Of a stretch of DNA of 64,000 bases, positions 51,449-61,210 are shown one piece after another. This DNA comes from Cytophagaceae bacterium (GTDB taxonomy: Bacteria > Bacteroidota > Bacteroidia > Cytophagales > JAIYAX01): NCBI GenBank assembly GCA_027488815.1, contig JAIYAX010000005.1, positions 62,001-126,000 of the forward strand. The letters run 5' to 3'. The notes under the pieces are model-generated. The model ran no database searches, was not told where the DNA came from, and worked only from the letters and a program-made list of their open reading frames with translations. Each line of letters opens with the position of its first letter. Positions within the stretch are counted from its first letter, which is position 1. Position numbers and translations under genes: made by a program.

Positions 51449-52774
51449 CTAAGAAGAAATTGCCATATCCTTTTTCAACTTCACATACTCCAGCATCATG
51501 AGCAAGCCACAAGTATAAAGTGGTAAAAAGGGGATTTTGTAACGTACCAGCGTACCAAAATTGAAAGAATTCAGCCCCACAGCCACAGCAAACAATAATG
51601 TAAAGCTAAAGCAAAACAGTAGAAATGGCCGGCCCAAAGCCAGTACAAAAAACTGCCAGGGACCCACTCTAATCAGGCAATAAAGCAACAATAATAAGAG
51701 AAACAAGCTTTCAAGGGCGGAGATAAGCATGATGGGGTTTCTTACTTCCCAAACATAAGGCCTGAAAAGGGATACCACCAATGCTGATGGGGCTAGTGAG
51801 AGCATACTACTTAATGAGCCATCCAATTCCCCTAAATAATAGGCACTTCCACCCTCAAGCACGCTTTGACTGTAGAGGTACTCCGCATTTATTTTGGTCA
51901 GCTGACCTATTTTTTCAAGGTCATACTTCCTATGGCCACTTGTGATTTGAGAGCCCACATAGGCAGAAAGCACTCCTAAACCTATAAATGCTGGCTTTAG
52001 CAACCATCGAAGCACTTTGTTTCTGATCATTCGGTTATTTTCCAAAATAATCCAAAATAAAGCTGGTGGTAAAAATGATAGTAAGATGTAGACCCTTACC
52101 TGGAATAACAGCCATACAGAGAGCAATATGGCAAGGCTGGCGCCGATGATGTTTCGCTTTTCAACAAATAGAAAATAAAACCCATAGATCAACCAACCAA
52201 GAGCGCCTATTCCCAGGGTGTCTTTCATCAGGCCGGAGCCCCAGAAAAATACTGAAGGCACAAAAAAAACGGCAATGGCCATCGTTTTTTCGGTCCCCGG
52301 AAACAGCCTTACAAATGAAGTGTACATCGCCCAAAGCCCCGAAAAAGAAATTACTGCAAACAGTACCGCAATCGAACTGTAGGTATTGAAGCAAATCAGT
52401 CCCAACAGAGCAGACATTCGCACGACAAACATCTCTGAAGGAGCGTTCCACCAATACAAATAGGGCAGGAGTGGGGCGATATGCTCATCAACCGGCTGAT
52501 GGATGAAATAGAGTTTGAAAAAGGATAGAGGTGCTCGGAAGAACAGATCGTACAACAAAGTCCCTTGCTGATAATAATTGAACGTATCACCTCCTCCATA
52601 ATAAAACTGATAAATGATGCCAAGCGAAAGAGCTCCGCCGACTTTGATCAACAGCCCGGGAATAAAATAAACCGAACTTTCTTCTGTGCTTACCCGCTTT
52701 TTGACCAGTACTGCCAGAGAATAAACCAAAAGTAGCAGTATTGGGGTGACCAATAAATCAGCAAATCCCATCAT
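51449..52774 (-). CDS. Polytopic membrane protein of unknown function
   Basis: 441 aa with about ten to twelve hydrophobic segments and no signal peptide. The first periplasmic loop has GGGDTFNYYQQGTLLYD, and later VFFWGSGLMKDTLG. The pattern of an acidic first loop and long hydrophobic bundle recalls GT-C glycosyltransferases or polysaccharide polymerases (Wzy/EpsG type), but no signature is decisive. Two Met codons lie in tandem at the start. It is divergent from the Lrp-family regulator gene, which might control it. Confidence 0.75.
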   Translation of the reverse strand: MMGFADLLVTPILLLLVYSLAVLVKKRVSTEESSVYFIPGLLIKVGGALSLGIIYQFYYGGGDTFNYYQQGTLLYDLFFRAPLSFFKLYFIHQPVDEHIAPLLPYLYWWNAPSEMFVVRMSALLGLICFNTYSSIAVLFAVISFSGLWAMYTSFVRLFPGTEKTMAIAVFFVPSVFFWGSGLMKDTLGIGALGWLIYGFYFLFVEKRNIIGASLAILLSVWLLFQVRVYILLSFLPPALFWIILENNRMIRNKVLRWLLKPAFIGLGVLSAYVGSQITSGHRKYDLEKIGQLTKINAEYLYSQSVLEGGSAYYLGELDGSLSSMLSLAPSALVVSLFRPYVWEVRNPIMLISALESLFLLLLLLYCLIRVGPWQFFVLALGRPFLLFCFSFTLLFAVAVGLNSFNFGTLVRYKIPFLPLYTCGLLMMLEYVKLKKDMAISS

Positions 52775-52863
52775 GAATGCTTAATCACCAAATAATATTT
52801 TGGAAATACACCTTTAAAAGTAAATATTTGTTTATGAATTAAAACATCTCTTTTCATCATACC

Positions 52864-53340
52864 ATGGCAAGCATAAAACTAGACCCTACCGACAAGAAAA
52901 TTCTGAAAATACTTCAGGAGGATGCGAAAATAACCAATGCTCAACTCTCGAAAGAGATTGGCCTATCACCTGCACCGACACTTGAGCGGGTAAAGAAACT
53001 GGAAACCTCCGGGATCATCAAAAGTTATCATGCTAAACTTGACAATGATAAAATAGGACTCGGGGTAACGACTTATATCACTGTGCACCTTGACAGCCAT
53101 AAGAAAAACGATCTCTTTGGCTTTGTGGAGTCGATCAAATCTATAGATGAGATCATCGAGTGCCATCATGTGACTGGAAACGGTGATTTCTTGCTCAAGG
53201 TCGTAGCCAAAGATATCAGCAGCTATCAGAAGTTTATTTTGGAAAAGCTGAGCAGCCTCGATGGAGTAGCCAATACACAAACTATGGTGGTGCTGGCGAC
53301 TTACAAAGAGAGTCATTCTATTCCTCTACCACAGGTTTAA
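52864..53340 (+). CDS. Lrp/AsnC family transcriptional regulator
   Basis: 158 aa. N-terminal winged helix (LDPTDKKILKILQEDAKITNAQLSKEIGLS...LERVKKLETSGIIKSYHAKLD), then the RAM ligand-sensing domain (DEIIECHHVTGNGDFLLKVVAKDISSYQKFILEKLSSLDGV) with the typical G-x-GDF/Y ligand loop. These regulate amino-acid metabolism, usually as octamers. The ligand is unknown. The gene is divergent from the membrane protein gene (89-nt gap) and its last 23 nt overlap the convergent TPR gene. Confidence 0.93.
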   Translation: MASIKLDPTDKKILKILQEDAKITNAQLSKEIGLSPAPTLERVKKLETSGIIKSYHAKLDNDKIGLGVTTYITVHLDSHKKNDLFGFVESIKSIDEIIECHHVTGNGDFLLKVVAKDISSYQKFILEKLSSLDGVANTQTMVVLATYKESHSIPLPQV

Positions 53341-54544
53341 GTTTCTTAAGCTTTTTGCGTTTGTTGTTTTTGAAGAAGTCTTTGGCATCTTCGTAAACGG
53401 GGCTTTCTTTTTCTTTGCTGTCGATGATTTTCTGGTAGCAGATCATGGCTTGAAAAAGATTACCTTCCTCTTCATACAGTTTTCCCAGATAGCTTAAGGC
53501 ATACAAGTAATAACCTGCTTTAGTGGACTTGGACTGCTCAGAAAACAGAACCGTTTGCTTGTAATAGCTTTTGGATAGTTGGTTGTTTCTATATAGGTTT
53601 TTTTGAATGAAACCCAGGAAAAAGCTGGCGTATCTGCCGCTCACCGCCTCATAGCCCATATAGCCTGAATCCAGCTTTCGCAATATTTCAGTAGAGACAC
53701 GCTCGCAGTCATACAGGCGACCCTCCGTAAATAGCATTCGGGCAAAATACCTTTGGAAATAGGCATTATCCGTATAGGTTTTAGCAAGATAGGATGAAAT
53801 TTCTAAGGCCTCGGCTGGTTTTTTTTCGTCAGAGGCCAATATCTTCATCAAGAAAATCTGGGCCTCAGTACGGGTGTAGAAGGCATTTTGAGCCACTTCT
53901 CTAAGTTGCTTCAACCCCAGAGCTTTGTCACCTTTGGGGAAAAAAGCCACCACAGGCCTTAGCATCACATAGTTTTCAGGCACCCAAACGGAATAGTAAT
54001 TATAGAGTGCCTCTCCGAAAAGAAACTCAGGACTTAGGGCATGATTACCCCGGCTGTCATTCATGTATTTTACTGAAAGTCTGCCCGCAAATGTCGCTTT
54101 CCTCCAGTTTTTTCGATCCGAATAAAGCCTTCCTTTAAAACCATAAGCAGCCGCAAGGAAAAACAAGGCTTCATGATTCTTTTCATTTTTTGACAAGAGC
54201 TCCTCTGAAAAATAGATTGATGTATCGAGGTAGGATATAAAGCGGTCATCAAACTCTTCTATTTCAGGATTGGGTACGATCTTCCACCATTCGCTGAGCG
54301 CCAGTAAAAAGTACGGTAGCGGGTGACGGGGAAACTGTTGCCTGAGCCATCTGAATTGACGCTCAGCCCTGGGGAATTTAAAATTGTACAGATCGTTCAC
54401 CGCCTGTGTAGCATCGAGCTGTACCTGCATATCGGTGAGGATATACTTTAGCGTATCAGTAGGAGTAGCTGACTGTGCAGTAGCCTCATGGCTAAAGTTT
54501 ATACACAGACAGAGCAGAACTAACGCAAAAGTCTTTTTATTCAA
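53318..54544 (-). CDS. Secreted TPR-rich protein of unknown function
   Basis: 408 aa. Signal peptide (KKTFALVLLCLCINFSHEATAQ), then helix pairs of TPR type from about 45 to 385 (FPRAERQFRWLRQQFPRHP, KNHEALFFLAAAYGFKGRL, YYLYALSYLGKLYEEEGNLFQAMICYQKI), and a very basic tail (NNKRKKLKKLKP). Probably a periplasmic or outer-membrane scaffold. The start is a TTG at 54544; no in-frame ATG lies closer upstream. Its 3' end overlaps the Lrp gene end by 23 nt. Confidence 0.8.
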   Translation of the reverse strand: MNKKTFALVLLCLCINFSHEATAQSATPTDTLKYILTDMQVQLDATQAVNDLYNFKFPRAERQFRWLRQQFPRHPLPYFLLALSEWWKIVPNPEIEEFDDRFISYLDTSIYFSEELLSKNEKNHEALFFLAAAYGFKGRLYSDRKNWRKATFAGRLSVKYMNDSRGNHALSPEFLFGEALYNYYSVWVPENYVMLRPVVAFFPKGDKALGLKQLREVAQNAFYTRTEAQIFLMKILASDEKKPAEALEISSYLAKTYTDNAYFQRYFARMLFTEGRLYDCERVSTEILRKLDSGYMGYEAVSGRYASFFLGFIQKNLYRNNQLSKSYYKQTVLFSEQSKSTKAGYYLYALSYLGKLYEEEGNLFQAMICYQKIIDSKEKESPVYEDAKDFFKNNKRKKLKKLKPVVEE

Positions 54545-54564
54545 GGCCAGAATTTGCTAACTCC

Positions 54565-54572
54565 CAAAAATA
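54565..54572 (-). promoter_or_regulatory. Candidate -7 element for the TPR gene
   Basis: Minus strand TATTTTTG, exact TAnnTTTG, about 20 nt before the TTG start. The best TTG upstream is only 13 bases away, so the -33 is not convincing. Confidence 0.3.
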
Positions 54573-54593
54573 GGACAGTTTTTTACAACGTAG

Positions 54594-55232
54594 CTAAACA
54601 TCCAGTATTGCCAATTGCTGTGCTTTGATCAGCAGTTCTATGGAGTTACTCACTTTTAGTTTTTTGAAAAGATTACTGCGGTGACTCTCAACAGTACGGT
54701 AAGAAATGTGGAGGATGTCAGCAATCTGATGCGAAGTATGACCCTTGCTGATCAGCCTGATGATCTCCACTTCTCTGCTGGTGACTTTGTAGGGTTGGTT
54801 TTCCTGGTTGTAGCTTTGGGCATAGGCTCTGGCTAATTGCCTGGACAGCGAGGAAGAAATGTAAACCTCTCCTGCCATCACATGCTCCAAAGCAGATAAA
54901 AGCTCTTTGCCTCCTTCACTTTTTAGAACAAAACCTTTGGCATTGAGCTCTAGGCAGCGCTTGAGGTAGGTAGGGTCATCGTGCATGCTGAGGACCAGAA
55001 TTCGGGTATCCGTCTTGTGTCTGGTAAAGTGCTTGAGTAAGTCGATGCCACTTTCATCGCCAAGGCTAATGTCCAGCAAGGCAAGGTCAGGCTTTGATTT
55101 TTCGATCAGTTGGATGGCAGCCGCTAGGTTAGAAGCCTCTCCACATACCTCAAGATCGGATTGCTGGGCAAGAAAAAGCTTAATCCCTTCCCTAAAAATC
55201 TCATGGTCATCAATCAGCACTATCTTTTTCAT
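54594..55232 (-). CDS. NarL/FixJ-type response regulator
   Basis: 212 aa. Receiver domain (KKIVLIDDHEIFREG, phospho-Asp in LALLDISLGDESG, Lys in LNAKGFVLKSEGG region) and a LuxR-type HTH (VTSREVEIIRLISKGHTSHQIADILHISYRTVESHRSNLFKKL). The ATG at 55232 is chosen over the earlier track start because it yields MKKIVLIDD and lies one base after the stop of the upstream kinase. Most likely the DNA-binding partner of the adjacent HisKA_3 kinase. Confidence 0.94.
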   Translation of the reverse strand: MKKIVLIDDHEIFREGIKLFLAQQSDLEVCGEASNLAAAIQLIEKSKPDLALLDISLGDESGIDLLKHFTRHKTDTRILVLSMHDDPTYLKRCLELNAKGFVLKSEGGKELLSALEHVMAGEVYISSSLSRQLARAYAQSYNQENQPYKVTSREVEIIRLISKGHTSHQIADILHISYRTVESHRSNLFKKLKVSNSIELLIKAQQLAILDV

Positions 55233-55233
55233 T

Positions 55234-56238
55234 TCAATCGATAGGTATTTCAATACTCAGGTAAGTGCCTTTGCCTGGCTCACTCTCCAGTAAATAAGTG
55301 CCAAGAAGTACTTCTACCCGGTCTTTGATGTTTCTGATCCCGTTACCAGGGCTGTTCAGGGTTGGATCAAATCCTTTCCCATTATCTTCAATCGAAAGAC
55401 TGATCATGTTGCCTCTCGAGTATAACTGCAAGGCTATCATGCTGGCTTGAGCATGTTTTAGAATATTCTGAAAACTCTCCTGAACAATTCGGTAAATGGC
55501 GGTTTTCTGGGCTTGATTAATTCTAAGCGGTTGGGGGTCAATTTGTAAATCATAGCTTATCCCGGGACGTGAGCATTCCTCTGCAAGTGATATGATGCAT
55601 GATTTTAGATCAAAGTCCTGAAGCCGGAGGGGGATGAGGTTGCTGATGATGCTCCTCATGTCCTTGATGGCTTTTTCAGTGAGCTCGATTAGATTGGCTT
55701 TGATGGCTTTTTGGTCATCGTAAGCGACACTTGACTCAAGGGTGAAGCGTATGCTGTTCAGGATCTGGCCCAATCCATCATGAAGTTCCCTGCTGATTCT
55801 GGCTCTCTCCATTTCCTGCCCTTCGATCAGATGTTTGAGGCGGTCACGGACCAGTTCTTTATCCAGAGAGAATTTGTAAAGTGCCAGATCTACACGATTC
55901 AAAAGGTCATGTTCCTCAAAGGGCTTGATGATGTAGGCAAAAGGTCCTGTTCTTTTGGCCATTTCCATGGTAGCTGTATCGGAAAGGGCCGTGAGGTAAA
56001 TGATGGGTAAATCACAAATGGCAAGTATTTTTTTTGTTGCATCAATTCCATTCATAGGCCCATCCAGCATGATATCCATTAATACCAGATCCGGAGTTTC
56101 TTTTTCACAGAAAGCAACTGCATCTTCACCTGAGGAAAAAGTGCCTACTACCTCATAGCCGGCACGCTCCAACACCGATTTGATGAAGGTTGAAACGATG
56201 GCCATGTCTTCCACGACAAGGATTTTTGATTTTTTCAT
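55234..56238 (-). CDS. Receiver-HisKA_3 hybrid kinase
   Basis: 334 aa from the ATG at 56238; the track's first codon is a TTG one codon earlier. Receiver first (KILVVEDMAIVSTF, phospho-Asp in LVLMDIML, Lys in IIKPFEEHD), then HisKA_3 with phospho-accepting His in ISRELHDGLGQILNSIR, then HATPase_c (SIEDNGKGFDP, NGIRNIKDRVEV). No membrane or sensor domain, so it takes input by phosphotransfer, presumably from the PAS kinase whose stop overlaps its start by one base (TGATG). It would pass signals to the NarL regulator next to it. Confidence 0.92.
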   Translation of the reverse strand: MKKSKILVVEDMAIVSTFIKSVLERAGYEVVGTFSSGEDAVAFCEKETPDLVLMDIMLDGPMNGIDATKKILAICDLPIIYLTALSDTATMEMAKRTGPFAYIIKPFEEHDLLNRVDLALYKFSLDKELVRDRLKHLIEGQEMERARISRELHDGLGQILNSIRFTLESSVAYDDQKAIKANLIELTEKAIKDMRSIISNLIPLRLQDFDLKSCIISLAEECSRPGISYDLQIDPQPLRINQAQKTAIYRIVQESFQNILKHAQASMIALQLYSRGNMISLSIEDNGKGFDPTLNSPGNGIRNIKDRVEVLLGTYLLESEPGKGTYLSIEIPID

Positions 56239-59200
56239 CAATAGTCAATTTGAATGTAGGCACCATTGTCGTTTGCTACGGTTAGTTTTCCTTTAAGGTG
56301 ACTAACCAGTATTTCTACCAACTGAAATCCAAGTTTACCTGCCAGTTGCTCTGTGTTTAAATCCGGGAAACCCAAACCATGGTCTCTTACCGTGAGTTTG
56401 CGCTTTTCATCAGAGGATTCATATGTCACTTCTATAGGCTTTTTAGGTCCGGAAACCTGGCCATACTTAAGGGCATTGGTCAGTAACTCATGAAGTATAA
56501 GCCCAAGATTAACCGCCATATCCATTGTAATCTGTTCCTCCTGAATGCTCAAATGTATCTGAGCATGTCCATCCTTTCCGGAGTGCATCATCGTAAGTTC
56601 ATCAACAATGCTTTGAAAATAGCTTTTGATGGAGACCTTTTCAAGAGGGTTTTTCTGAATAAGTTTTTCATGAAGCAGTGCAATTGACCTTAATCGTCTG
56701 CTGATGTCTGTAAGGATGCCTTTGACCTGAGGATTCTCAATTCCTTGAGTACGAAGAAAGATAACGCCAAGTATCACCTGAAGGTTGTTTTTAACCCGAT
56801 GATGCAGCTCTTTTATCAACAAATCCTTTTCCAGCAAAAGTTGCTTTAGCTCACTCTCTTTGGCTTTAAGTTCTTCGATGGATTGTACCTGAAGGCTGAT
56901 GTCTGTGCTTGAGCCTAGAAAACCCATAAACTGACCCATTTCGTTAAAACGGGGTACTACATGATCAAAAAGCCATCTGAATTCATGACCAACTTTGCAT
57001 CGGTAGCTCATGGTAAACTCTTCCTGTTTTTTAAACTGCTCTTCCACCCAGGGAAGAAATTCATCAAGGTCATCCGGGTGAAGTAGCTTTTCCCATGAAG
57101 TGTTGATGATTGACTCGAGCTCTCTTCCTGTGTTTTTAAGCCAGGCCTTGTTGTAATAAACAGGTTTGTCTTGCTCATCGCTCATCCAGATCCCTACCGG
57201 AGCAATATCAGCCAGGGTTCTGAATCGTTGCTCACTTTCTCTAAGGGCAAGTTCTGCTTGTTTCCGGTAAGCGATATCTTTGATATTGAGTGCGGCACCT
57301 ATGATCTTTTGATCAGAGTCATAAGCCGGATTGATTGATATTCTATACCAATGGTGAATGCCATCCGCTGAGCGCACATTTAGCTCATCAATGAGGCTTT
57401 CTCCTCTTAAACTTTGCTCAATTTGCTGTAGGTATATTTCCTTTTCAAATTCAGGCAGGTGATCCCTGAGGTCTTCTCCAAAAGCAGGGCTTGTGCCTGA
57501 CCACCATTGAAAGAATGAGATACCCCTTTGATTGATGGCTTCTATCCTGTACCTCCGATTTACGAGCAAAGAAGCATCGGGGCTGGACTCAAAAAATGCC
57601 CTTAGTTTGTTTTCATATCCATCAATTTGAAGATGAACGAGTTTTTCCTCATTCACGTCCATTGTAAACCCCAGAACAAATGGCTTATCATCTTCCTGAT
57701 TTCTAATGACTTTAATGATCGTTCTAAGCCATTTGAAATATCCCTCTTTGTGCAGAGACCGATACTCAATCAATGTGGTTTGCTCTGATTCGATACAGTC
57801 AGTTACCTTTGTTTTTACTTGATCCAGATCATCGGGGTGAATGTGCCGAAAGGCACCATGTGTTATAATCCATTCTGAAGGTGTGTAGCCTGTAATATGT
57901 TCAATAACCGGGCTCAGAAAAGTTGGAACAAGTGTATTGTAATCTGATTTGAAGACTGCAATAGGAAGGTTATCAACTAAATTCTGATAAAGATTTTGAG
58001 CCTTTATAAGCTCTTTCTCAGCATTTAATCGTCGGGTAATATCTCTTCCCATGGCCTGAATAGCAGATGGATTGCCATTGGAGTCTTTTATGCAGTTAAA
58101 TTCCCATTCTGTGTGTAGAAATTCCCCATGTTTATTGGGTTTGCGAATGATAACTTGTACAATTTTATCAGGGTTAGTCAGGCACTTGATAGCTGCTTCC
58201 ATACAAATTGAAATGTCTTCATGATGTACGGTTTCAGTAAATGTCATTCCAATCAACTCTGCCTCAGAAAATCCGAAAACCTCACAAAACAGCCTGTTGA
58301 CATACGTGTATTTACCATCCAAATCTGTTCGGATCAGGTAGGAGGTACTCGACTCTAAAAGCGATTGAACGTATTGTAGATTTTGGGCCAGATCAGCCTC
58401 TTTCTTTTTGAATGTTATGCGGTCTTTGAGATGAATAATCAACCCATCGTCAGATCCCTGTCCACTATTCACAGGGTAGTAGCTCGATTCGATAACTACC
58501 TGCTCTCCTTTGAGATCTGTATAACTGCCTTGGAATTCAACGAAGTTACCTTCCTGAGTATCGCTTTTTGAATCAGAAATGGATGTCCTTTGATCAGGAA
58601 AAACATATTGAGCCATATCTTGTCCTACCCTTAGTTGCTCAAGGCTAAAACGTTGGTACAACTCATTTGCCTCTTGGTTAAAAAGTTTTATCCTAAAGTT
58701 TCGATCAACTAATATAAGCCCGTCATTTGTACTTTGAAACAAGACCAAAAGCTGGCTCCATAGCATTCTCATTTCTGCATTTACGCCATCAAGCCTATTG
58801 CTTAGCTGGCCTTCAGAACGTTTCTTTTCGGTAATATCAGTCTGATAGGCAAAAAAGTAGTTCAGCTGGCCCTCCTCATCATGAACAGGCTCCACTTGAA
58901 GCAACAGCCAATACGCTTCTCCTTTTTTACTGTAGTTGAGTATCTCTACCTGAAAACCATGTCCCTGCTCCAATCTTGAGTGCATATACTCCACCACATT
59001 TGGGTCGGTGTCCTTACCCTGAAGAAAACTTCCCGGCTTTTTACCTATCACTTCACGGAATGAATAGCCGGTCATTTGCTCAAATCCTTTGTTTACCCAA
59101 ATGATGTGTCCTCTTCTATCAGTCAGTATATTGATGCTGGTTTGAAACTGCTCAACAATCGTCGAGATTTTCCTCTTGATGCTTTGAGTGGGGTCTAGTA

Positions 59201-59531
59201 TTTTAAGAATCAGAACTTTTCGGCCTTCAAAGCCAAACTCTGAAAAGCTGGTTTTGCATGCAGCCTCCGGAGCAATTAAGGGCACCAATATTCCGCTATA
59301 ATCGTTTTCAAACGCTTGAAAGACAAAGTAATTCCCAAACTTTTGTCCTACAATTTCTTCTCCCAGAAAAGAAAACAAAGACCTGCACACTAAATTTTGA
59401 TAGATTATTACATCTGATTGCGGGTCAAATAGCAGGTAGGCTTCTGATGAGCTACCCACCAAAAGCTCAAATGCTTCTGGATTTAGTGCAGAACTTGACC
59501 GAGTAGAGGTGTCGATTTGTAAAAAGCTCAT
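56238..59531 (-). CDS. Multi-PAS sensor histidine kinase, HisKA_2 type
   Basis: 1097 aa, no membrane segments, so cytosolic. About seven PAS domains fill residues 10-860; the second has GYSFREVIGKKPGSFLQGKDTDP, with no LOV cysteine. Then HisKA_2 with the phospho-His in LIKELHHRVKNNLQVIL and HATPase_c (NLGLILHELLTNALKYG, DHGLGFPD). Known PAS chains sense redox, light or small ligands; none is predictable here. First gene of a three-gene phosphorelay with the two downstream genes; separated by 134 nt from cheB, so it may have its own promoter. Confidence 0.92.
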   Translation of the reverse strand: MSFLQIDTSTRSSSALNPEAFELLVGSSSEAYLLFDPQSDVIIYQNLVCRSLFSFLGEEIVGQKFGNYFVFQAFENDYSGILVPLIAPEAACKTSFSEFGFEGRKVLILKILDPTQSIKRKISTIVEQFQTSINILTDRRGHIIWVNKGFEQMTGYSFREVIGKKPGSFLQGKDTDPNVVEYMHSRLEQGHGFQVEILNYSKKGEAYWLLLQVEPVHDEEGQLNYFFAYQTDITEKKRSEGQLSNRLDGVNAEMRMLWSQLLVLFQSTNDGLILVDRNFRIKLFNQEANELYQRFSLEQLRVGQDMAQYVFPDQRTSISDSKSDTQEGNFVEFQGSYTDLKGEQVVIESSYYPVNSGQGSDDGLIIHLKDRITFKKKEADLAQNLQYVQSLLESSTSYLIRTDLDGKYTYVNRLFCEVFGFSEAELIGMTFTETVHHEDISICMEAAIKCLTNPDKIVQVIIRKPNKHGEFLHTEWEFNCIKDSNGNPSAIQAMGRDITRRLNAEKELIKAQNLYQNLVDNLPIAVFKSDYNTLVPTFLSPVIEHITGYTPSEWIITHGAFRHIHPDDLDQVKTKVTDCIESEQTTLIEYRSLHKEGYFKWLRTIIKVIRNQEDDKPFVLGFTMDVNEEKLVHLQIDGYENKLRAFFESSPDASLLVNRRYRIEAINQRGISFFQWWSGTSPAFGEDLRDHLPEFEKEIYLQQIEQSLRGESLIDELNVRSADGIHHWYRISINPAYDSDQKIIGAALNIKDIAYRKQAELALRESEQRFRTLADIAPVGIWMSDEQDKPVYYNKAWLKNTGRELESIINTSWEKLLHPDDLDEFLPWVEEQFKKQEEFTMSYRCKVGHEFRWLFDHVVPRFNEMGQFMGFLGSSTDISLQVQSIEELKAKESELKQLLLEKDLLIKELHHRVKNNLQVILGVIFLRTQGIENPQVKGILTDISRRLRSIALLHEKLIQKNPLEKVSIKSYFQSIVDELTMMHSGKDGHAQIHLSIQEEQITMDMAVNLGLILHELLTNALKYGQVSGPKKPIEVTYESSDEKRKLTVRDHGLGFPDLNTEQLAGKLGFQLVEILVSHLKGKLTVANDNGAYIQIDY

Positions 59532-59665
59532 AAAGCAACGACCCTAAATTCTGCATTTAATATGTCAAAACAATAACATATTTAAGAATCTACTTACTCG
59601 ATGCTATTTGCATAATTTTAATAAATTCTTTAAGTAATTGATTTGAAACGCCGATATACAACAAG

Positions 59666-60730
59666 TCAGGCCATCTGGTACCTGAGAGAGCTTAAGGCAT
59701 TATGCGCTAGTTGCTCCAGAGGCAATATTTTCTCTACAGCATTTAGTTTGACCGCTTCTTTGGGCATCCCATATACCACGCAAGATTTTTCATCCTGGGC
59801 AAGGGTAGGTGATCCGGCTTCGTGCATTGCCAGCAACCCTTTAGCACCATCGGCACCCATTCCGGTCATGATCACACCTGCTGCATTTTTACCGGCAAAT
59901 TGAGCGACTGAGTAAAAGAGTACATCTACTGAGGGTCGATGTCTGTTTACAGGTTCTTGTTGATGCAGCTCTACATAATACCTTGTGCCACTTCTTCTCA
60001 GTTCCATATGTTTGTTTCCGGGAGCAATCAGTGCCCTGCCTCGAAGCACAGCATCCCCGGAGCTTGCTTCTTTCACTTCGATTTTACAAAGCTGGTTGAG
60101 TCGCTCCGCAAAAGAGCGGGTGAAAACCTCTGGCATGTGCTGCACGATGACGATACCCGGGCAATCCACCGGCATTTGCTCCAGAAACACACGTATGGCC
60201 TCGGTACCGCCCGTTGAGGCTCCTAAGGCAATTATTTTGCTGCTGGTCTGCGCCGGGAAGGCTTTTTTTACAGATGCTGAAGTTGTATAACTCACCTGAT
60301 CGGCCAGAGATTTTCTTTTTACAATGGCTTTGGACGCTGCTTTGATGACTTGAATAATATGCTGGTCCTGATCGATGAAATTATCAACGCTAATGGCATT
60401 TTTTTTCAGAACCTCTACTGCCCCATATTCCAGTGCTCTAAGGGTAGACTCTGCTCCCAGGTCTGTAAGGCTACTGATGACCACCACAGGGATCGGGTGT
60501 TGCGACATGATTTTTTTTAAGAAAGTAAGCCCATCCATCCGAGGCATTTCCAGATCAAGGGTGATGACATCCGGTATTTCGTCTTTGATTTTTTGTGCCG
60601 CAATAAATGGGTCTGCCGCTGTGGCCATCACTTCTATGCTTGAGTCAGCAGAGAGAATTTTACTCAAAGCCTGCCTTACCAGTGCGGAGTCATCAACGAT
60701 GAGCACTCTGATTTTCTTGATCAATGACAT
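59666..60730 (-). CDS. cheB: Chemotaxis response regulator protein-glutamate methylesterase
   Basis: 354 aa. Receiver domain with D59 in [11 protein letters not shown], linker, then the methylesterase domain with the triad S172 ([10 protein letters not shown]), H198 ([10 protein letters not shown]) and D294 ([11 protein letters not shown]). Removes methyl groups from receptor glutamates, and can deamidate glutamines. Starts 12 nt after cheD. Together with cheR and cheD it forms the receptor-adaptation set. Confidence 0.97.
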   Translation of the reverse strand: MSLIKKIRVLIVDDSALVRQALSKILSADSSIEVMATAADPFIAAQKIKDEIPDVITLDLEMPRMDGLTFLKKIMSQHPIPVVVISSLTDLGAESTLRALEYGAVEVLKKNAISVDNFIDQDQHIIQVIKAASKAIVKRKSLADQVSYTTSASVKKAFPAQTSSKIIALGASTGGTEAIRVFLEQMPVDCPGIVIVQHMPEVFTRSFAERLNQLCKIEVKEASSGDAVLRGRALIAPGNKHMELRRSGTRYYVELHQQEPVNRHRPSVDVLFYSVAQFAGKNAAGVIMTGMGADGAKGLLAMHEAGSPTLAQDEKSCVVYGMPKEAVKLNAVEKILPLEQLAHNALSSLRYQMA

Positions 60731-60742
60731 ATATAGGTTGGC

Positions 60743-61207
60743 TTAAACATATTTGAGCATCACCAGATTTTCATGAGTCACAAACTTGATGTTGCGACCA
60801 CGGCTGCCTCCTGTGTCACTTTTGAGGATTTTTATTTTACGCTCGGCCAGAAAGTCAAAAGCTACTTCTGTATTCCGTTTGCCGATTTCATACACATTGC
60901 TGTCTGACAACTGATGTGCACCGCCAAATACTTTTGCAACCAATTGAGAAGGGTCGGACCCTAAAGAGATCATTTTGTCGATCAACTTAGGGATTGCTAT
61001 GTTGCCATATTTTGGAGTTGCCAGACCCTGGTCGTTCCAGTAAGGAAGCATGTAGTGGTTGATGCCTCCTATTTGCAGTCTCGCATCAAAAAGGCATACT
61101 GCTATGCAGGAGCCAAGGACCGTTTGTACTATAGTTGGCTTTGCCACAGCAAAAAGAGTTGAAGGAAACAAGAAATGGGTTGAAAGAGCTACCTCAGGCT
61201 GTTCCAT
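60743..61207 (-). CDS. cheD: Chemoreceptor glutamine deamidase CheD
   Basis: 154 aa. Catalytic Cys C34 in TVLGSCIAVCLFD and H51 in GGINHYMLP, with the 17-residue spacing known from Thermotoga CheD. The motif FGGAHQL and SDTGGSRGRNIKF complete the family pattern. Deamidates receptor glutamines and, in some bacteria, binds CheC. No cheC is seen in the window. Starts 3 nt after the kinase-like gene. Confidence 0.95.
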   Translation of the reverse strand: MEQPEVALSTHFLFPSTLFAVAKPTIVQTVLGSCIAVCLFDARLQIGGINHYMLPYWNDQGLATPKYGNIAIPKLIDKMISLGSDPSQLVAKVFGGAHQLSDSNVYEIGKRNTEVAFDFLAERKIKILKSDTGGSRGRNIKFVTHENLVMLKYV

Positions 61208-61210
61208 GGC

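Noticed and set aside
58860-59100. LOV photoreceptor domain in the PAS kinase
   Set aside because: The stretch GKKPGSFLQGKDTDP resembles a LOV core but lacks the flavin-binding Cys.
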